In this document: positions 9,140 to 17,347 of the stretch, in pieces
Layout of the letters: each line of letters opens with the position of its first letter
Numbering within the stretch: the first letter of the stretch is position 1
DNA from: CBDDGJ01 sp965199285
Lineage (GTDB): Bacteria; Pseudomonadota; Alphaproteobacteria; RS24
Assembly (NCBI GenBank): GCA_965199285.1
Contig: OZ240687.1
Span: forward strand, 868,001-932,000
Reading direction: 5' to 3'
Length of the DNA stretch: 64,000 bases
Translations under genes and position numbers: made by a program
Notes under the pieces: model-generated
Told to the model about the DNA's origin: nothing
The model's input: the letters and a program-made list of their open reading frames with translations, nothing else
Databases searched by the model: none

Positions 9140-9216
9140 TTTTGGTGAATATCACACCCACTCTATTTCGTGCTTGCAAAACCAAGTTAATATGATAAGA
9201 CAGCAACCCATCTTAT

Positions 9217-9293
9217 GGCGGAGTAGCTCAGCTGGTTAGAGCAGCGGAATCATAATCCGCGTGTCGGGGGTTCGAGTCCCTCCTCCGCTACCA
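9217..9293 (+). tRNA. tRNA-Met (CAT), elongator type
   Basis: A 77-base cloverleaf with encoded CCA. The acceptor stem GGCGGAG pairs with CTCCGCT (one G-T pair at the end); the anticodon stem is GCGGA/TCCGC with loop ATCATAA, anticodon CAT at 9251-9253; the T arm has GTTCGAGTC. The overall sequence looks like alphaproteobacterial elongator tRNA-Met. A tRNA-Ile with modified CAT is less likely. It is the left border of the accessory island. Confidence 0.93.
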
Positions 9294-9462
9294 AAAAATA
9301 TAATAAAAACAATATATTAATGTTGATTCAAATTTTTGCGGTATTTCCTTAACCGTATGTGTCACAAATTGATACGGTTGCATTTTGATTGCCAAAGGAG
9401 AATTATAATCCATTTTGCATATTAAACTTGGTAACTAGAGATAATTGCTGCGCAAGTCAGTT

Positions 9463-12036
9463 CTATAGAATGCCATATAATTTATTGACGAGGTCATTTA
9501 AGCTGGCTTCTAATTTTTCTATTTGTGACTTTATATTTTGATCGGAGGCCTGCTTTTCATACAGTTTGATGAGTTGTTTCGTTGCTCTCTCAATTTCCGC
9601 TTTTTGCTGTGGGGTTGCTTTGGGAATAGGCACATCGCGCATATGAATTTCTTTTAGGTGTAAGCTATCTTTACCTAATAAGCCTACAGTGTGATAAAGA
9701 TATTGCTCCATAGTATCTGAATTTAGAACGGCCAATAAATAATATAAGTCATCACCGACAATATGATGAACAGTAGTATCATGATAAAAATGGATCTGAT
9801 GATCCAAAGCAAAAATTGCACCGCTATTAATTTCAGGATAAATGATTTTTGGACGCTCAAAGTTCTCATAATAGGCTACCGTATCTTGAATTTCATACCA
9901 TCGATAAGAGCCTGCCTTGCGTCCTGTTGTTTCATTGTTGTTTCGTGGTCTTAGCCTATTGTAATATTGCTGTAAATGCGCTTTAACCGCTGGGTAATGG
10001 TCTATATCAATTCCGCGTCGGGTGAATATCAACCACAGATGCGTGTCGTTAATGTGCCATGGTTTAATGTCACGACCACGCAATAGTGGTTTGATGATTG
10101 CTGCTGATGTGGGGTCGGCGCTAATGAGTTCATCGCGCTTTTCTTCATCGATGAAAAAAGCCTCATTGAAGCCTGTCACAAAACCTCCGTTAATTTGCAC
10201 ATTTGGCCATTGATGAAGGGGGATGCTGTTACGCTTCATTTGTTCGATGAAAGCTATTTCTTCTTTTGGGGCAAGGTTCCAATTTTCGGCATCAAGACGA
10301 TTGGAAGAGATTACCCGTTTATCATCATAGAATGGATGCGCCTCGACTGTGATTTCCTCATGAACCGATGCGGTTTTCTTAAAGCTTAAAATTGCCACAT
10401 CAACCGTCGCATCGGGGAAAATATCCGGGCGATGGGTTAAGTCCATCACGGTTTCAAGCTGTGTTTTTGTGCTTAAGAATCTGCGAAGCGGTTCGCCATA
10501 AGCAGTGCGGTGAAATTTGTTTGAGGTAATATAACCCAAACGACCATTTGGCTTGAGCAGTTTGTGGCCAAGTTCGATAAAATAAACCAGCAGGTCAGCA
10601 CGCCCGTGATAGGTCTCATATTGTTGTTTGAGCTGTGGCTTTATGCCTTTGATAAGTTCATGACGCACATAAGGCGGATTGCCCAGCACAATATCAAAGC
10701 CACCCTCTTTCATCACTTGCGGAAAGGTCTTGCGCCAATCAAAATCCACCGCCGCATTGCCATGCTTTAGGTTGCGTTCAAGGCTGGTGAGCTTTTGTTT
10801 GCTATCCGCCATTTTGAGCCAGAGGGACAGGCTTGTGATCTCGACAGCCTCTGGACTCAGATCCACTCCGAATAGATTATTGGTGATGATTCTGTATCGC
10901 CAGCCTGCTTCATCAACCGCGACACCAAGCTGGGCAAGCTCACCGCGCACACGAACGCCTTCCGCTTCCAGATAATCAAATGCCGCCACCAGAAACGCCC
11001 CTGCGCCACAAGACGGATCGAGTATTCGGAGTTTCTGCAAGCGCGCAAGATAGGTCTGCCAAAATGCTATATGCTGTTTTTTAGTTTTGGGCGAAAGCGC
11101 CGGCAAATCATCTTCACCTAACTTTTGCCTTATGTCCGAAAGCTGTTTTTCCAGAACATCGTCTACTATGTATTCCGTGATAATATCCGGCGTGAAATAG
11201 GCGCCTTCATCGTGTCGGCGGTCTTTGCCTTCTTGCAAGACAGATAAATCGCTGACCGACTTCTCAAACACATTACCAAGAATATTCACCCGTAAATCAG
11301 CCGCAAAATCATAAGCAGCGAAGCGGGTGAATTTTTGTATAAGCGCATCGGGCAGATTGAGCTTATCAAATACTTTATCTTTCGTATAAAGCTTGCCGCC
11401 ATAGGCCGGAATCCCAAGCAACTCATTACCGCTTTCCACCGCCTTAAACATTGTAAGGTAGCGTGACCATATTGGCTGTGGCGCAAACGGGTCAACCGTG
11501 CTTGCGCGCGTAATCATATCCGGCGGTACGAGTCCGTTATCCTCGAGGAAAGCGATAAACAAAATTCTGTCCATAAGTTTCTGAGCAAGAGCCGTCGCCT
11601 GCGGCGGGGAGGCATTATGGGTCTTGCGGATATAATCATAAACCTCACGCCGAAGCCCATTATAGAAACCATAAAACGCGTCAGAGATTTGTTTAAGTTC
11701 TTGCTTGCGATTTGCATAAATCTCATCTGTTGTAGAAAATTCATCATCATTTCCCGGCAACATATTTTCAGCCACGAGAAGATGCAGTAAAAGCTGTAAT
11801 CGCTCTTGGTTCTCCGGATTGGTGATTGTCGTTAAATCAAAATGTAAAGCGTAGTGTGAAGAGCTTTGATGATAAAGCCGTAACTCGCGATAATTGGAAA
11901 CAATCACCCATTGTGTATCGCGATATTTGTGAGCATATGAAAAACCTTGATCGACCGGTGTGCGTTTATCCTGTTTGCGGTTCTGCCGTAAATCAAGGTC
12001 ACTCTTTAAGCCCTTTAGCTCGATGACCACATGCAC
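9463..12036 (-). CDS. Type IIG restriction-modification enzyme (Eco57I-like), N-terminally truncated
   Basis: 857 residues from a GTG at 12036. Order: remains of the nuclease domain (VIELKG, the ExK part of a PD-(D/E)xK site, residues 4-9), helical linker, DEGAYFTP at 277-283, SAM-binding motif I DPSCGAGAF at 340-348, catalytic NPPY at 453-456 for N6-adenine methylation, then a long target-recognition region. The homologous frame continues upstream to about 12073 without a start codon and hits a stop near 12115. The enzyme therefore begins inside its nuclease domain; family members have roughly 100 more N-terminal residues including the first catalytic Asp. Methylation might survive, cleavage probably not. 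An IS481-type remnant sits at the break. Confidence 0.85.
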   Translation of the reverse strand: MHVVIELKGLKSDLDLRQNRKQDKRTPVDQGFSYAHKYRDTQWVIVSNYRELRLYHQSSSHYALHFDLTTITNPENQERLQLLLHLLVAENMLPGNDDEFSTTDEIYANRKQELKQISDAFYGFYNGLRREVYDYIRKTHNASPPQATALAQKLMDRILFIAFLEDNGLVPPDMITRASTVDPFAPQPIWSRYLTMFKAVESGNELLGIPAYGGKLYTKDKVFDKLNLPDALIQKFTRFAAYDFAADLRVNILGNVFEKSVSDLSVLQEGKDRRHDEGAYFTPDIITEYIVDDVLEKQLSDIRQKLGEDDLPALSPKTKKQHIAFWQTYLARLQKLRILDPSCGAGAFLVAAFDYLEAEGVRVRGELAQLGVAVDEAGWRYRIITNNLFGVDLSPEAVEITSLSLWLKMADSKQKLTSLERNLKHGNAAVDFDWRKTFPQVMKEGGFDIVLGNPPYVRHELIKGIKPQLKQQYETYHGRADLLVYFIELGHKLLKPNGRLGYITSNKFHRTAYGEPLRRFLSTKTQLETVMDLTHRPDIFPDATVDVAILSFKKTASVHEEITVEAHPFYDDKRVISSNRLDAENWNLAPKEEIAFIEQMKRNSIPLHQWPNVQINGGFVTGFNEAFFIDEEKRDELISADPTSAAIIKPLLRGRDIKPWHINDTHLWLIFTRRGIDIDHYPAVKAHLQQYYNRLRPRNNNETTGRKAGSYRWYEIQDTVAYYENFERPKIIYPEINSGAIFALDHQIHFYHDTTVHHIVGDDLYYLLAVLNSDTMEQYLYHTVGLLGKDSLHLKEIHMRDVPIPKATPQQKAEIERATKQLIKLYEKQASDQNIKSQIEKLEASLNDLVNKLYGIL

Positions 12037-12073
12037 ATCTTTATCATGGAAACTGCCGGAGAAACGCGCTAGG

Positions 12074-12430
12074 TGTGACCTTTCATTAGGTTGTTCATTC
12101 GATTTGACTTATACTGATTGGTATTACGTCAATACCGACTGTGAAAGTCATGATTATAAAAAGGAAACCGAATGAACATCCACAAAAATGCCAGATTAAC
12201 CCCGCTTTGTCGAGAGCAGATGTGCCGTGCCGTCCTTTATGGTGGCATGAGTTATCAACAAGCAGCCCACGAATATAAAGTTTCTACCCGCACTGTCGCC
12301 AAATGGGTGAAGCGTTATCGTGAGCAGGATTACACAGGTCATCTTTATGATCGCTCTTCGCGTCCTTATAATAGTCCTCGCCGCATCACATCGTCGCTTG
12401 AGCGCGCCATCGAATATGCAAAAAATCTTG
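12074..12430 (+). mobile_element. IS481-type insertion sequence remnant, left end and transposase N-terminus
   Basis: The segment begins at about TGTGACC (12074), where homology of the restriction gene stops, and covers a short leader plus the first roughly 86 transposase codons. The translated part has the helix-turn-helix region (GMSYQQAAHEYKVSTRTV, KWVKRYRE) and RSSRPYNSPRR, which is characteristic of IS481 transposases. The DDE catalytic domain and right end are missing. The exact borders are estimates; no target duplication could be verified. Confidence 0.6.
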
Positions 12431-12669
12431 CATCCATTCCCGAACCATCACCAGATCTTACCGCAAAGCGCAAAAAGAAAAAGCAGGAGGATGAAGCGAA
12501 GCAGGCAGCCTATAATGAATTAAATAAGCAAAAAGCTTTTACGATTTTCAATAATGCGAAACCTATCGATAACAGCCTTGCCCCCTCCTCTTTCTGTGGG
12601 AAATCTACTCAGAAAGGAGATGGCAGAAAACGGTTCGAAAGGGGTAGAGCAGTGGGTGAAAAAAGCTGA
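12172..12669 (+). pseudogene. Chimeric ORF: IS481 transposase N-terminus joined to cytosine methyltransferase fragment
   Basis: A 165-codon ORF. Residues 1 to about 86 are an IS481 transposase DNA-binding domain. From about residue 87 (LASIPEPSPDL) to about 139 (KPIDNSLAP) it reads as part of a C5-cytosine methyltransferase, and the last 26 residues are out of frame. The joint is in frame, so a fusion peptide could be made, but neither half has its catalytic core. The start at 12172 lies soon after AGGAAA. It is best treated as debris. Confidence 0.6.
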
Positions 12670-13010
12670 TAATATTGCACCTACAATAGTTGGTGGTTCT
12701 AAAAAACACGGCGGACCAGACCTTGATCCAACTCGCGCTAAGAAAGCATGGGCAACACTTGGGGTGGATGGAATGGGGATAGCCAATGAGCCGCCAGCCA
12801 GAGATTTTGTTGGAATGCCTAGATTAACTGTTCCTATGGTTGCAAAAATAGGAGGCTTTTCTAATAGTTGGAAATTTGAGGAAAAAAACACCTGCATATA
12901 GACAGGTCGGGAACGCTTTCCCTCCACCTGTTGCCACCGCCGTAGCAACCAAGATAGCAGACTGTCTAGTTGGTCAATACGTGCCTAAATTAGTGAGTGC
13001 AAATGGCTAA
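12430..13010 (+). pseudogene. DNA cytosine-5 methyltransferase, C-terminal fragment with two frameshifts
   Basis: Three successive frames give one continuous methyltransferase C-terminus. Frame 1 has IPEPSPDL to NAKPIDNSLA. After a shift in the C-run near 12580-12586, frame 2 has PPPLSVGNLLRKEMAENGS, APTIVGGSKKHGGPDL and LTVPMVAKIGGF. A second shift in the A-run near 12883-12890 leads to AYRQVGNAFPPPVA, the motif X signature, ending at TAA 13008-13010. The PCQ catalytic part is absent. Homopolymer position means sequencing error could mimic the shifts, but the missing N-terminus is real. Confidence 0.75.
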
Positions 13011-13068
13011 AAAAGGAGCAAGAGCCAAGTTAAATGATTTGAAAAATGGTCGGAGTGGCCGGATTTGA
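13003..13068 (+). pseudogene. Stub ORF, probable 5' end of a lost gene
   Basis: ATG at 13003 overlaps the methyltransferase stop (AATGGCTAA) as genes in an operon do. It encodes MAKKGARAKLNDLKN and then enters the tRNA-Pro sequence at 13047, stopping at 13068. The basic start suggests the second gene of a restriction-modification operon, truncated where the tRNA begins. No family can be named from about 15 residues. Confidence 0.4.
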
Positions 13069-13123
13069 ACCGACGACCCCTTGTCCCCCAGACAAGTGCG
13101 CTACCGGGCTGCGCTACACTCCG
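13047..13123 (-). tRNA. tRNA-Pro (GGG)
   Basis: 77 bases with encoded CCA (TGG at 13047-13049 on the plus strand). The acceptor stem is CGGAGTG/CACTCCG, the anticodon stem CTTGT/ACAAG with loop CTGGGGG and anticodon GGG, and the T arm GGTTCAAATCC. It is followed on its own strand by ATTTTTC, a short T-run. It forms the right border of the accessory island and is downstream of ihfA-merR, a common alphaproteobacterial arrangement. Confidence 0.94.
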
Positions 13124-13147
13124 TAACCATTATTCATTCACCGTATC

Positions 13148-13176
13148 TATATACCTAATCTTATATTTATTGCCAA
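13148..13176 (-). promoter_or_regulatory. Candidate tRNA-Pro promoter, proximal copy
   Basis: On the minus strand TTGGCA (13176-13171) and TATATA (13153-13148) are 17 bases apart. The tRNA 5' end lies 24 bases past the -10 box. Confidence 0.55.
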
Positions 13177-13254
13177 CCAGCTCCAGCCCGGTAGTGGTTA
13201 TCTCCCTTGGCGAGGCGACGCACCACGCCGTAACCATTATTCATTCACCGTATC

Positions 13255-13283
13255 TATATACCTAATCTTATATTTATTGCCAA
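13255..13283 (-). promoter_or_regulatory. Candidate tRNA-Pro promoter, distal duplicate
   Basis: The same TTGGCA-17-TATATA pair, shifted exactly 107 bases upstream in the second copy of the tandem repeat. If active it gives a transcript with a leader about 107 bases longer. Confidence 0.5.
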
Positions 13284-13361
13284 CCAGCTCCAGCCCGGTA
13301 GTGGTTATCTCCCTTGGCGAGGCGACGCACCACGCCGTGCCCCTTAGTGATAAACACAGCC

Positions 13362-13742
13362 TTATGCTTCTAATTGCTCCTTAAGCATAACGAGCTGCGC
13401 ACGCAAGGTTTTTAGCTGCTGGCGTTTTTTTGCATTTTGTAAGTTTTTTTGCTCTTCAATTTTTTTTTGGGTGGCATCAAAATCGCGGACAAAAGCGATG
13501 CCCTTCTCATGAATCAGTTTCTGAACCCCTTTAATTGTATAACCTTCTTCATGCAACAAATATTTAAGCTGCTGTAACAATTGAATATCCTCTTCACGAT
13601 AGAGACGTCGCCCGCTGGCATTTTTAAGCGGTTTAATATAACGGAATTTCTGTTCCCAGAACCGCAATACATGTGGTTCTAGCGCCAAAAGCGTTGCCAC
13701 ATCCTTAATCGATTTATAAGCCGAGGGTGCCTGATTAGCCAT
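13362..13742 (-). CDS. MerR family transcriptional regulator
   Basis: 126 residues. The N-terminal winged helix-turn-helix (YKSIKDVATLLALEPHVLRFWE) and RLYREEDIQLLQQLKYLL are typical of the MerR subgroup encoded after ihfA in alphaproteobacteria. The C-terminal part from about residue 85 is a Lys/Gln-rich coiled coil without metal-binding cysteines. It overlaps the ihfA stop by eight bases. Target genes are unknown. Confidence 0.88.
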   Translation of the reverse strand: MANQAPSAYKSIKDVATLLALEPHVLRFWEQKFRYIKPLKNASGRRLYREEDIQLLQQLKYLLHEEGYTIKGVQKLIHEKGIAFVRDFDATQKKIEEQKNLQNAKKRQQLKTLRAQLVMLKEQLEA

Positions 13743-14031
13743 TACCGTTGATCTTATCCTTCAGCACATGACTTGCCCGAAAAGATACAACCCGCCGCGG
13801 TGTGATTTCCACTTCAACCTTGGTTCGTGGATTACGTCCTGTGCGCGCACGCTTATGGCGAACCGAAAAAGTTCCAAAAGATGATAGTTTCAGAATCTCA
13901 TCACGCACCAACCCTTCTGACATTTCATCAAGTGCCATTTCGACTAAATTTACAGAATCGCTGCGATGTACGCCCAATTCATCCATAACAGCTTCACACA
14001 AATCAGCTCTTGTTAATGTTTTACCTGACAT
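13735..14031 (-). CDS. ihfA: Integration host factor subunit alpha
   Basis: 98 residues, the normal size. IHF is a heterodimeric DNA-bending protein. The DNA-binding arm is RTGRNPRTKVEVEITPRR near residue 63, and GTFSVRHKRAR precedes it. The short TRADLCEAVMDELG opening is typical of the alpha subunit. It lies 102 bases after fabH and is coupled to merR. Confidence 0.94.
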   Translation of the reverse strand: MSGKTLTRADLCEAVMDELGVHRSDSVNLVEMALDEMSEGLVRDEILKLSSFGTFSVRHKRARTGRNPRTKVEVEITPRRVVSFRASHVLKDKINGNG

Positions 14032-14133
14032 ATTTTCCCACCAGACATCGTTATCATTTCATAAGGGATAATAAGCATAAGTTAAAATTCTGGCAATTCA
14101 AAAATTTGACATTTGCACTTTTTTACACATTTA

Positions 14134-15108
14134 TCACCAGCGGATAAGGTTTGCACCCCATGTAAGCCCACCGCCCATGGCCTCGGTCATCACCAGATCA
14201 CCTTTTCTAATTTTACCGGTCTCGACAGCATGTGCCAATGCCAAAGGAATAGATGCCGCAGACGTGTTAGCATGTTCGGCAACTGTAATGATTGTTTTTT
14301 CTGGCGGCAAGCCGATCCGGCGGGCAACCGCATCAATAATCCGGTAATTTGCCTGATGCGGAACAAACCAATCAATATCAGAAACCTCATAGCCTGTCTT
14401 GGCGAGCATTTGTAAAATAGCGTCAGAAATATTACCCACCGCGTGACGAAAAACCTCTTTTCCATTCATCCGCACATAACCGGCCTGCTGATTATAAGAG
14501 GGCCCGCCATCCGTATAGAGCAAATCAGCAAGCCCGCCATCGGTACGAATATGATGCCCGATCACATGCGAGGCATCCGCCCCAACATCTTCTGCCTGCA
14601 AGACCATCGCGCCAGCACCATCGCCAAATAAAACCGAAGTTGTGCGGTCTTCCCAATCCAATATGCGCGATAATGTTTCTGCCCCAATCACGAGCGCGCC
14701 TTTGGCTTGGCCAGTTTCAAGCATGGCAGAGGCGATTGATAATCCATATACGAAACCACTGCACACAGCCTGCACATCAAAAGCAACGCCATGCGCGGAG
14801 CCTAATTTTGTTTGCACATAGGCGGCTGTGGATGGGAAGGTGCGATCCGGCGTGGTAGTACCGACAATGATTAAATCAATATCATTTATTGTAAGAGTCG
14901 CATTGTCCCCTACCTTGTCTAAAGCCTTGCGCGCAGCGCATACAGCCATGTCTGAAGTTAATTCACCAGTGGCGGCAATATGCCGTTGCTTAATGCCCGA
15001 ACGTGAAGTGATCCATTCATCGCTCGTATCCATGCGTTCGGATAATTTGTGATTATCGACAATATTTTTTGGTAAATAACCGCCAACCGATTTCACAACA
15101 GCACGCAA
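14134..15108 (-). CDS. fabH: Beta-ketoacyl-ACP synthase III
   Basis: 324 residues. FabH condenses acetyl-CoA with malonyl-ACP to start fatty acid synthesis. The catalytic triad is visible: Cys in VCSGFVYGL near residue 112, His in PHQANYRIID near 247 and Asn in HANTSAASIP near 277. The reading frame starts with TTG (15106-15108) behind AGAGGGAT; no in-frame ATG gives a full N-terminus. It follows plsX by 12 bases. Confidence 0.95.
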   Translation of the reverse strand: MRAVVKSVGGYLPKNIVDNHKLSERMDTSDEWITSRSGIKQRHIAATGELTSDMAVCAARKALDKVGDNATLTINDIDLIIVGTTTPDRTFPSTAAYVQTKLGSAHGVAFDVQAVCSGFVYGLSIASAMLETGQAKGALVIGAETLSRILDWEDRTTSVLFGDGAGAMVLQAEDVGADASHVIGHHIRTDGGLADLLYTDGGPSYNQQAGYVRMNGKEVFRHAVGNISDAILQMLAKTGYEVSDIDWFVPHQANYRIIDAVARRIGLPPEKTIITVAEHANTSAASIPLALAHAVETGKIRKGDLVMTEAMGGGLTWGANLIRW

Positions 15109-15120
15109 TATTTTATCCCT

Positions 15121-16173
15121 CTATTTTAATTCTTCCGCCCATGCATCATCGAGCAAATGTTGCATTGTGTCAATTTCTTGACGCATTTGCGTCATCATGT
15201 CCGCTTTGGCAGCTTCAATCGCCACCCCTAATGCGGCCGCAAACCCATCTGCATTTGCCCCACCATGGCTTTTCACGACCAGCCCGTTAAGGCCTAAAAA
15301 CATGCCCCCATTTGAATTATTGGGATCAATATGATCGCGCACTTGTCGAAACGCATCGCGGGCGAATAAATAACCAATTTTATAAACCCATGAGTGGGAG
15401 ATGGCTTGCCGTAAAAGAGCAGCAAATTGGCGCGCCGTGCCTTCCGCCGTTTTAAGCGCAATATTGCCAGTAAATCCATCCGTTACAATGACATCTGCAT
15501 CACCACGACCAATCCCATCGCCTTCAACAAAGCCAATAAAATTAAGTTCAGAATTTTGTAAAAACTCAGCCGCCTGACGCACACTATCCGTACCCTTCAC
15601 ATCTTCCACGCCAATATTCAAAAGGCCAATGCTTGGTTTTTCAATGCCAAACAGAATCCGCGAATAGGCACTGCCCATCACTGCAAATTGCGCAAATTGT
15701 TGGGCGGTGCAGCCAATTGTCGCCCCTAAATCCAGCACCAGCGACTCGCCGCGCAAAGTTGGCCATACCGCGCTAATCGCTGGTCTTTCCACCCCTTCAA
15801 CCATTCGCAAAATCACTTTCGCCATCGCCATCAGCGCGCCTGTATTGCCTGCCGATATAACCGCATGCGCTGTGCCGTCTTTGACCGCTTCAATCGCCCG
15901 CCACATTGAAGACACCCGCCGCCCACTGCGTAACGCATAGCTTGGTTTTTCATCCATGCCGACCGCTTTTTCACAGTCAATAATTGTACTGACCGCCGCC
16001 AGCGCCGGATATTGATTTAGAATTGGCGTGATTATATTTTGCTGCCCATAAAAGTGAAACGCCACTTCCGGATAAGTATGACGCGCTTGCTCCACGCCTG
16101 CCAGAACCGTTTCCGGCCCGTAATCACCGCCCATTGCATCAATCGCAATTATAATATTTTTAGACATATTCAT
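15121..16173 (-). CDS. plsX: Phosphate acyltransferase PlsX
   Basis: 350 residues. PlsX makes acyl-phosphate from acyl-ACP for phospholipid synthesis. AIDAMGGDYGPE at the start, SAGNTGALMAMA near residue 107 and VTDGFTGNIALKTAEG near 240 are family marks. Starts at 16173 or 16167 (MSKNIII) are both possible. It leads the plsX-fabH-ihfA-merR block and follows yceD by 41 bases. Confidence 0.95.
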   Translation of the reverse strand: MNMSKNIIIAIDAMGGDYGPETVLAGVEQARHTYPEVAFHFYGQQNIITPILNQYPALAAVSTIIDCEKAVGMDEKPSYALRSGRRVSSMWRAIEAVKDGTAHAVISAGNTGALMAMAKVILRMVEGVERPAISAVWPTLRGESLVLDLGATIGCTAQQFAQFAVMGSAYSRILFGIEKPSIGLLNIGVEDVKGTDSVRQAAEFLQNSELNFIGFVEGDGIGRGDADVIVTDGFTGNIALKTAEGTARQFAALLRQAISHSWVYKIGYLFARDAFRQVRDHIDPNNSNGGMFLGLNGLVVKSHGGANADGFAAALGVAIEAAKADMMTQMRQEIDTMQHLLDDAWAEELK

Positions 16174-16214
16174 AATTTAACCATCTGCTTTATAACTTTA
16201 TTTTTCATAAATGG

Positions 16215-16727
16215 CTATTTTTCTTTTAATTTTGTAAGAACAGAAAAAGGCGATGGTGGCGATGCGTCTGCCTCTATATCTTCTTGAATGGGCGTAAAAT
16301 CTGCTCCCTTAGCGCGCGGATAGGGCGGAATTTCAAGCGCAAAAAGCTGCGCCACAGCCTCGCCTATATCCGCCACACCATCGCATAGGGCTTCATCAAT
16401 TTCGGCTTCAATATCCTCAATCTCAGTCGCATCGGCAATTCTTTCTTCAGGGCAAAAGCGTATATGCAGCGGCACTTTGAGATCTGTCCAAACCGGCACT
16501 AAAGACAGGCTACAAAGCTGTTCAATTTTTGCCGACACAAAACCAGTAAGGATAATATTTTGCCCCTGCCTTATGATCTGCGCTTCAATATAATAATCCG
16601 CAACATTTTCAAGCTGGAACCGCTCTGCCAATGCGGCATTTTGCGCGGCAGTGGCACGCAACATAATATCGCGTCCAGAATTTGGCAGCGCCTCACGTGC
16701 CAATTTCAAATCAATTTCAGATGTCAT
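16215..16727 (-). CDS. YceD family protein (DUF177)
   Basis: 170 residues. The central part with GFVSAKIEQLCSLSLVPV near residue 58 and a C-terminal ALEIPPYPR segment match the YceD/DUF177 family, usually encoded near rpmF and plsX and linked to ribosomal RNA. Here rpmF is absent between it and plsX. The start overlaps the stop of the upstream chaperone gene. Confidence 0.82.
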   Translation of the reverse strand: MTSEIDLKLAREALPNSGRDIMLRATAAQNAALAERFQLENVADYYIEAQIIRQGQNIILTGFVSAKIEQLCSLSLVPVWTDLKVPLHIRFCPEERIADATEIEDIEAEIDEALCDGVADIGEAVAQLFALEIPPYPRAKGADFTPIQEDIEADASPPSPFSVLTKLKEK

Positions 16728-17248
16728 GAATAATGTACCTCAAGAAATGGATTGCCCTTAAATAAATCTTCTTGGTCTCGTAAGGCGGTTTCCAACGCCT
16801 CAATATAAGACACAAAATGCTTTATCTGTTTCGCCCTTGCGTCTGTAACCTCACTATCGGGAAAAAAATTGCGCCCAATCACCGCCGCCAAATCGCCGCT
16901 AGAAAAAGCCTCATCATAAGCGGCCGTCCGACCATAAAACGCCTCTGCCATTTTACGGATTTTTTTGCCAACGCTTAAATCCCCCACTCCCATTTCGCGC
17001 AACACCTGATCCATATCCCCAAAAAACAAATCAAATAAGTCTTGCCCTTTGCCACGCCCTTCGCCCTGCGCGCGCAATGCCCGTAACACAAGATAAATAT
17101 GCAGCATCAGCAATTCATACCGCCCTTCAAAATCATCAGCGATAAAATCCTGATAAAAGGCCGGTTCACGAATGCGCGTGATTATATGATTATAAAGCGG
17201 CTTGACATTTTCTAAGCGGCGCGGTTTGAAAAAATTAAATAAACCCAT
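16724..17248 (-). CDS. Ubiquinol-cytochrome c chaperone (CBP3/UQCC1 family)
   Basis: 174 residues. The family helps assembly of cytochrome bc1. YNHIITRIREPAFYQDF near residue 19, FEGRYELLMLHIYLVLRAL near 41 and GVGDLSVGKKIRKMAEAFYGR near 86 are conserved. Its position before yceD and opposite bamE is usual in Alphaproteobacteria. Confidence 0.88.
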   Translation of the reverse strand: MGLFNFFKPRRLENVKPLYNHIITRIREPAFYQDFIADDFEGRYELLMLHIYLVLRALRAQGEGRGKGQDLFDLFFGDMDQVLREMGVGDLSVGKKIRKMAEAFYGRTAAYDEAFSSGDLAAVIGRNFFPDSEVTDARAKQIKHFVSYIEALETALRDQEDLFKGNPFLEVHYS

Positions 17249-17347
17249 AAACGATAACCATTTCTATAGATTGAGAGATGAAAAACCTTGCATATTCTTG
17301 TAAGGGGGTTTAGGAAATATAAGCTAACATATAGGATAATAGCCCGC

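Larger units (their letters stand above)
13124..13337. repeat. Perfect 107-bp tandem duplication upstream of tRNA-Pro
   Basis: Bases 13124-13230 and 13231-13337 are identical by direct reading, each running from TAACCATTATTC to CACCACGCCG. The unit abuts the 5' end of tRNA-Pro and contains its likely promoter, so the promoter is present twice. The end of the unit (CGCACCACGCCGTAACC) resembles the tRNA 5' region with its flank (CGCTACACTCCGTAACC), 14 of 17 bases, which may have seeded the duplication. Confidence 0.95.

Noticed and set aside
9217..9293. tRNA-Ile with lysidine-modified CAT anticodon
   Set aside because: Acceptor and D-arm sequence look like elongator tRNA-Met of Alphaproteobacteria; a scoring program could confirm.
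9294..9462. Possible small gene after tRNA-Met with an AAAGGAG site
   Set aside because: No ATG with a useful frame follows; the stretch may be a deletion scar at the island edge.
13124..13337. CRISPR-like direct repeats
   Set aside because: Only two copies of 107 bases directly joined, without spacers.
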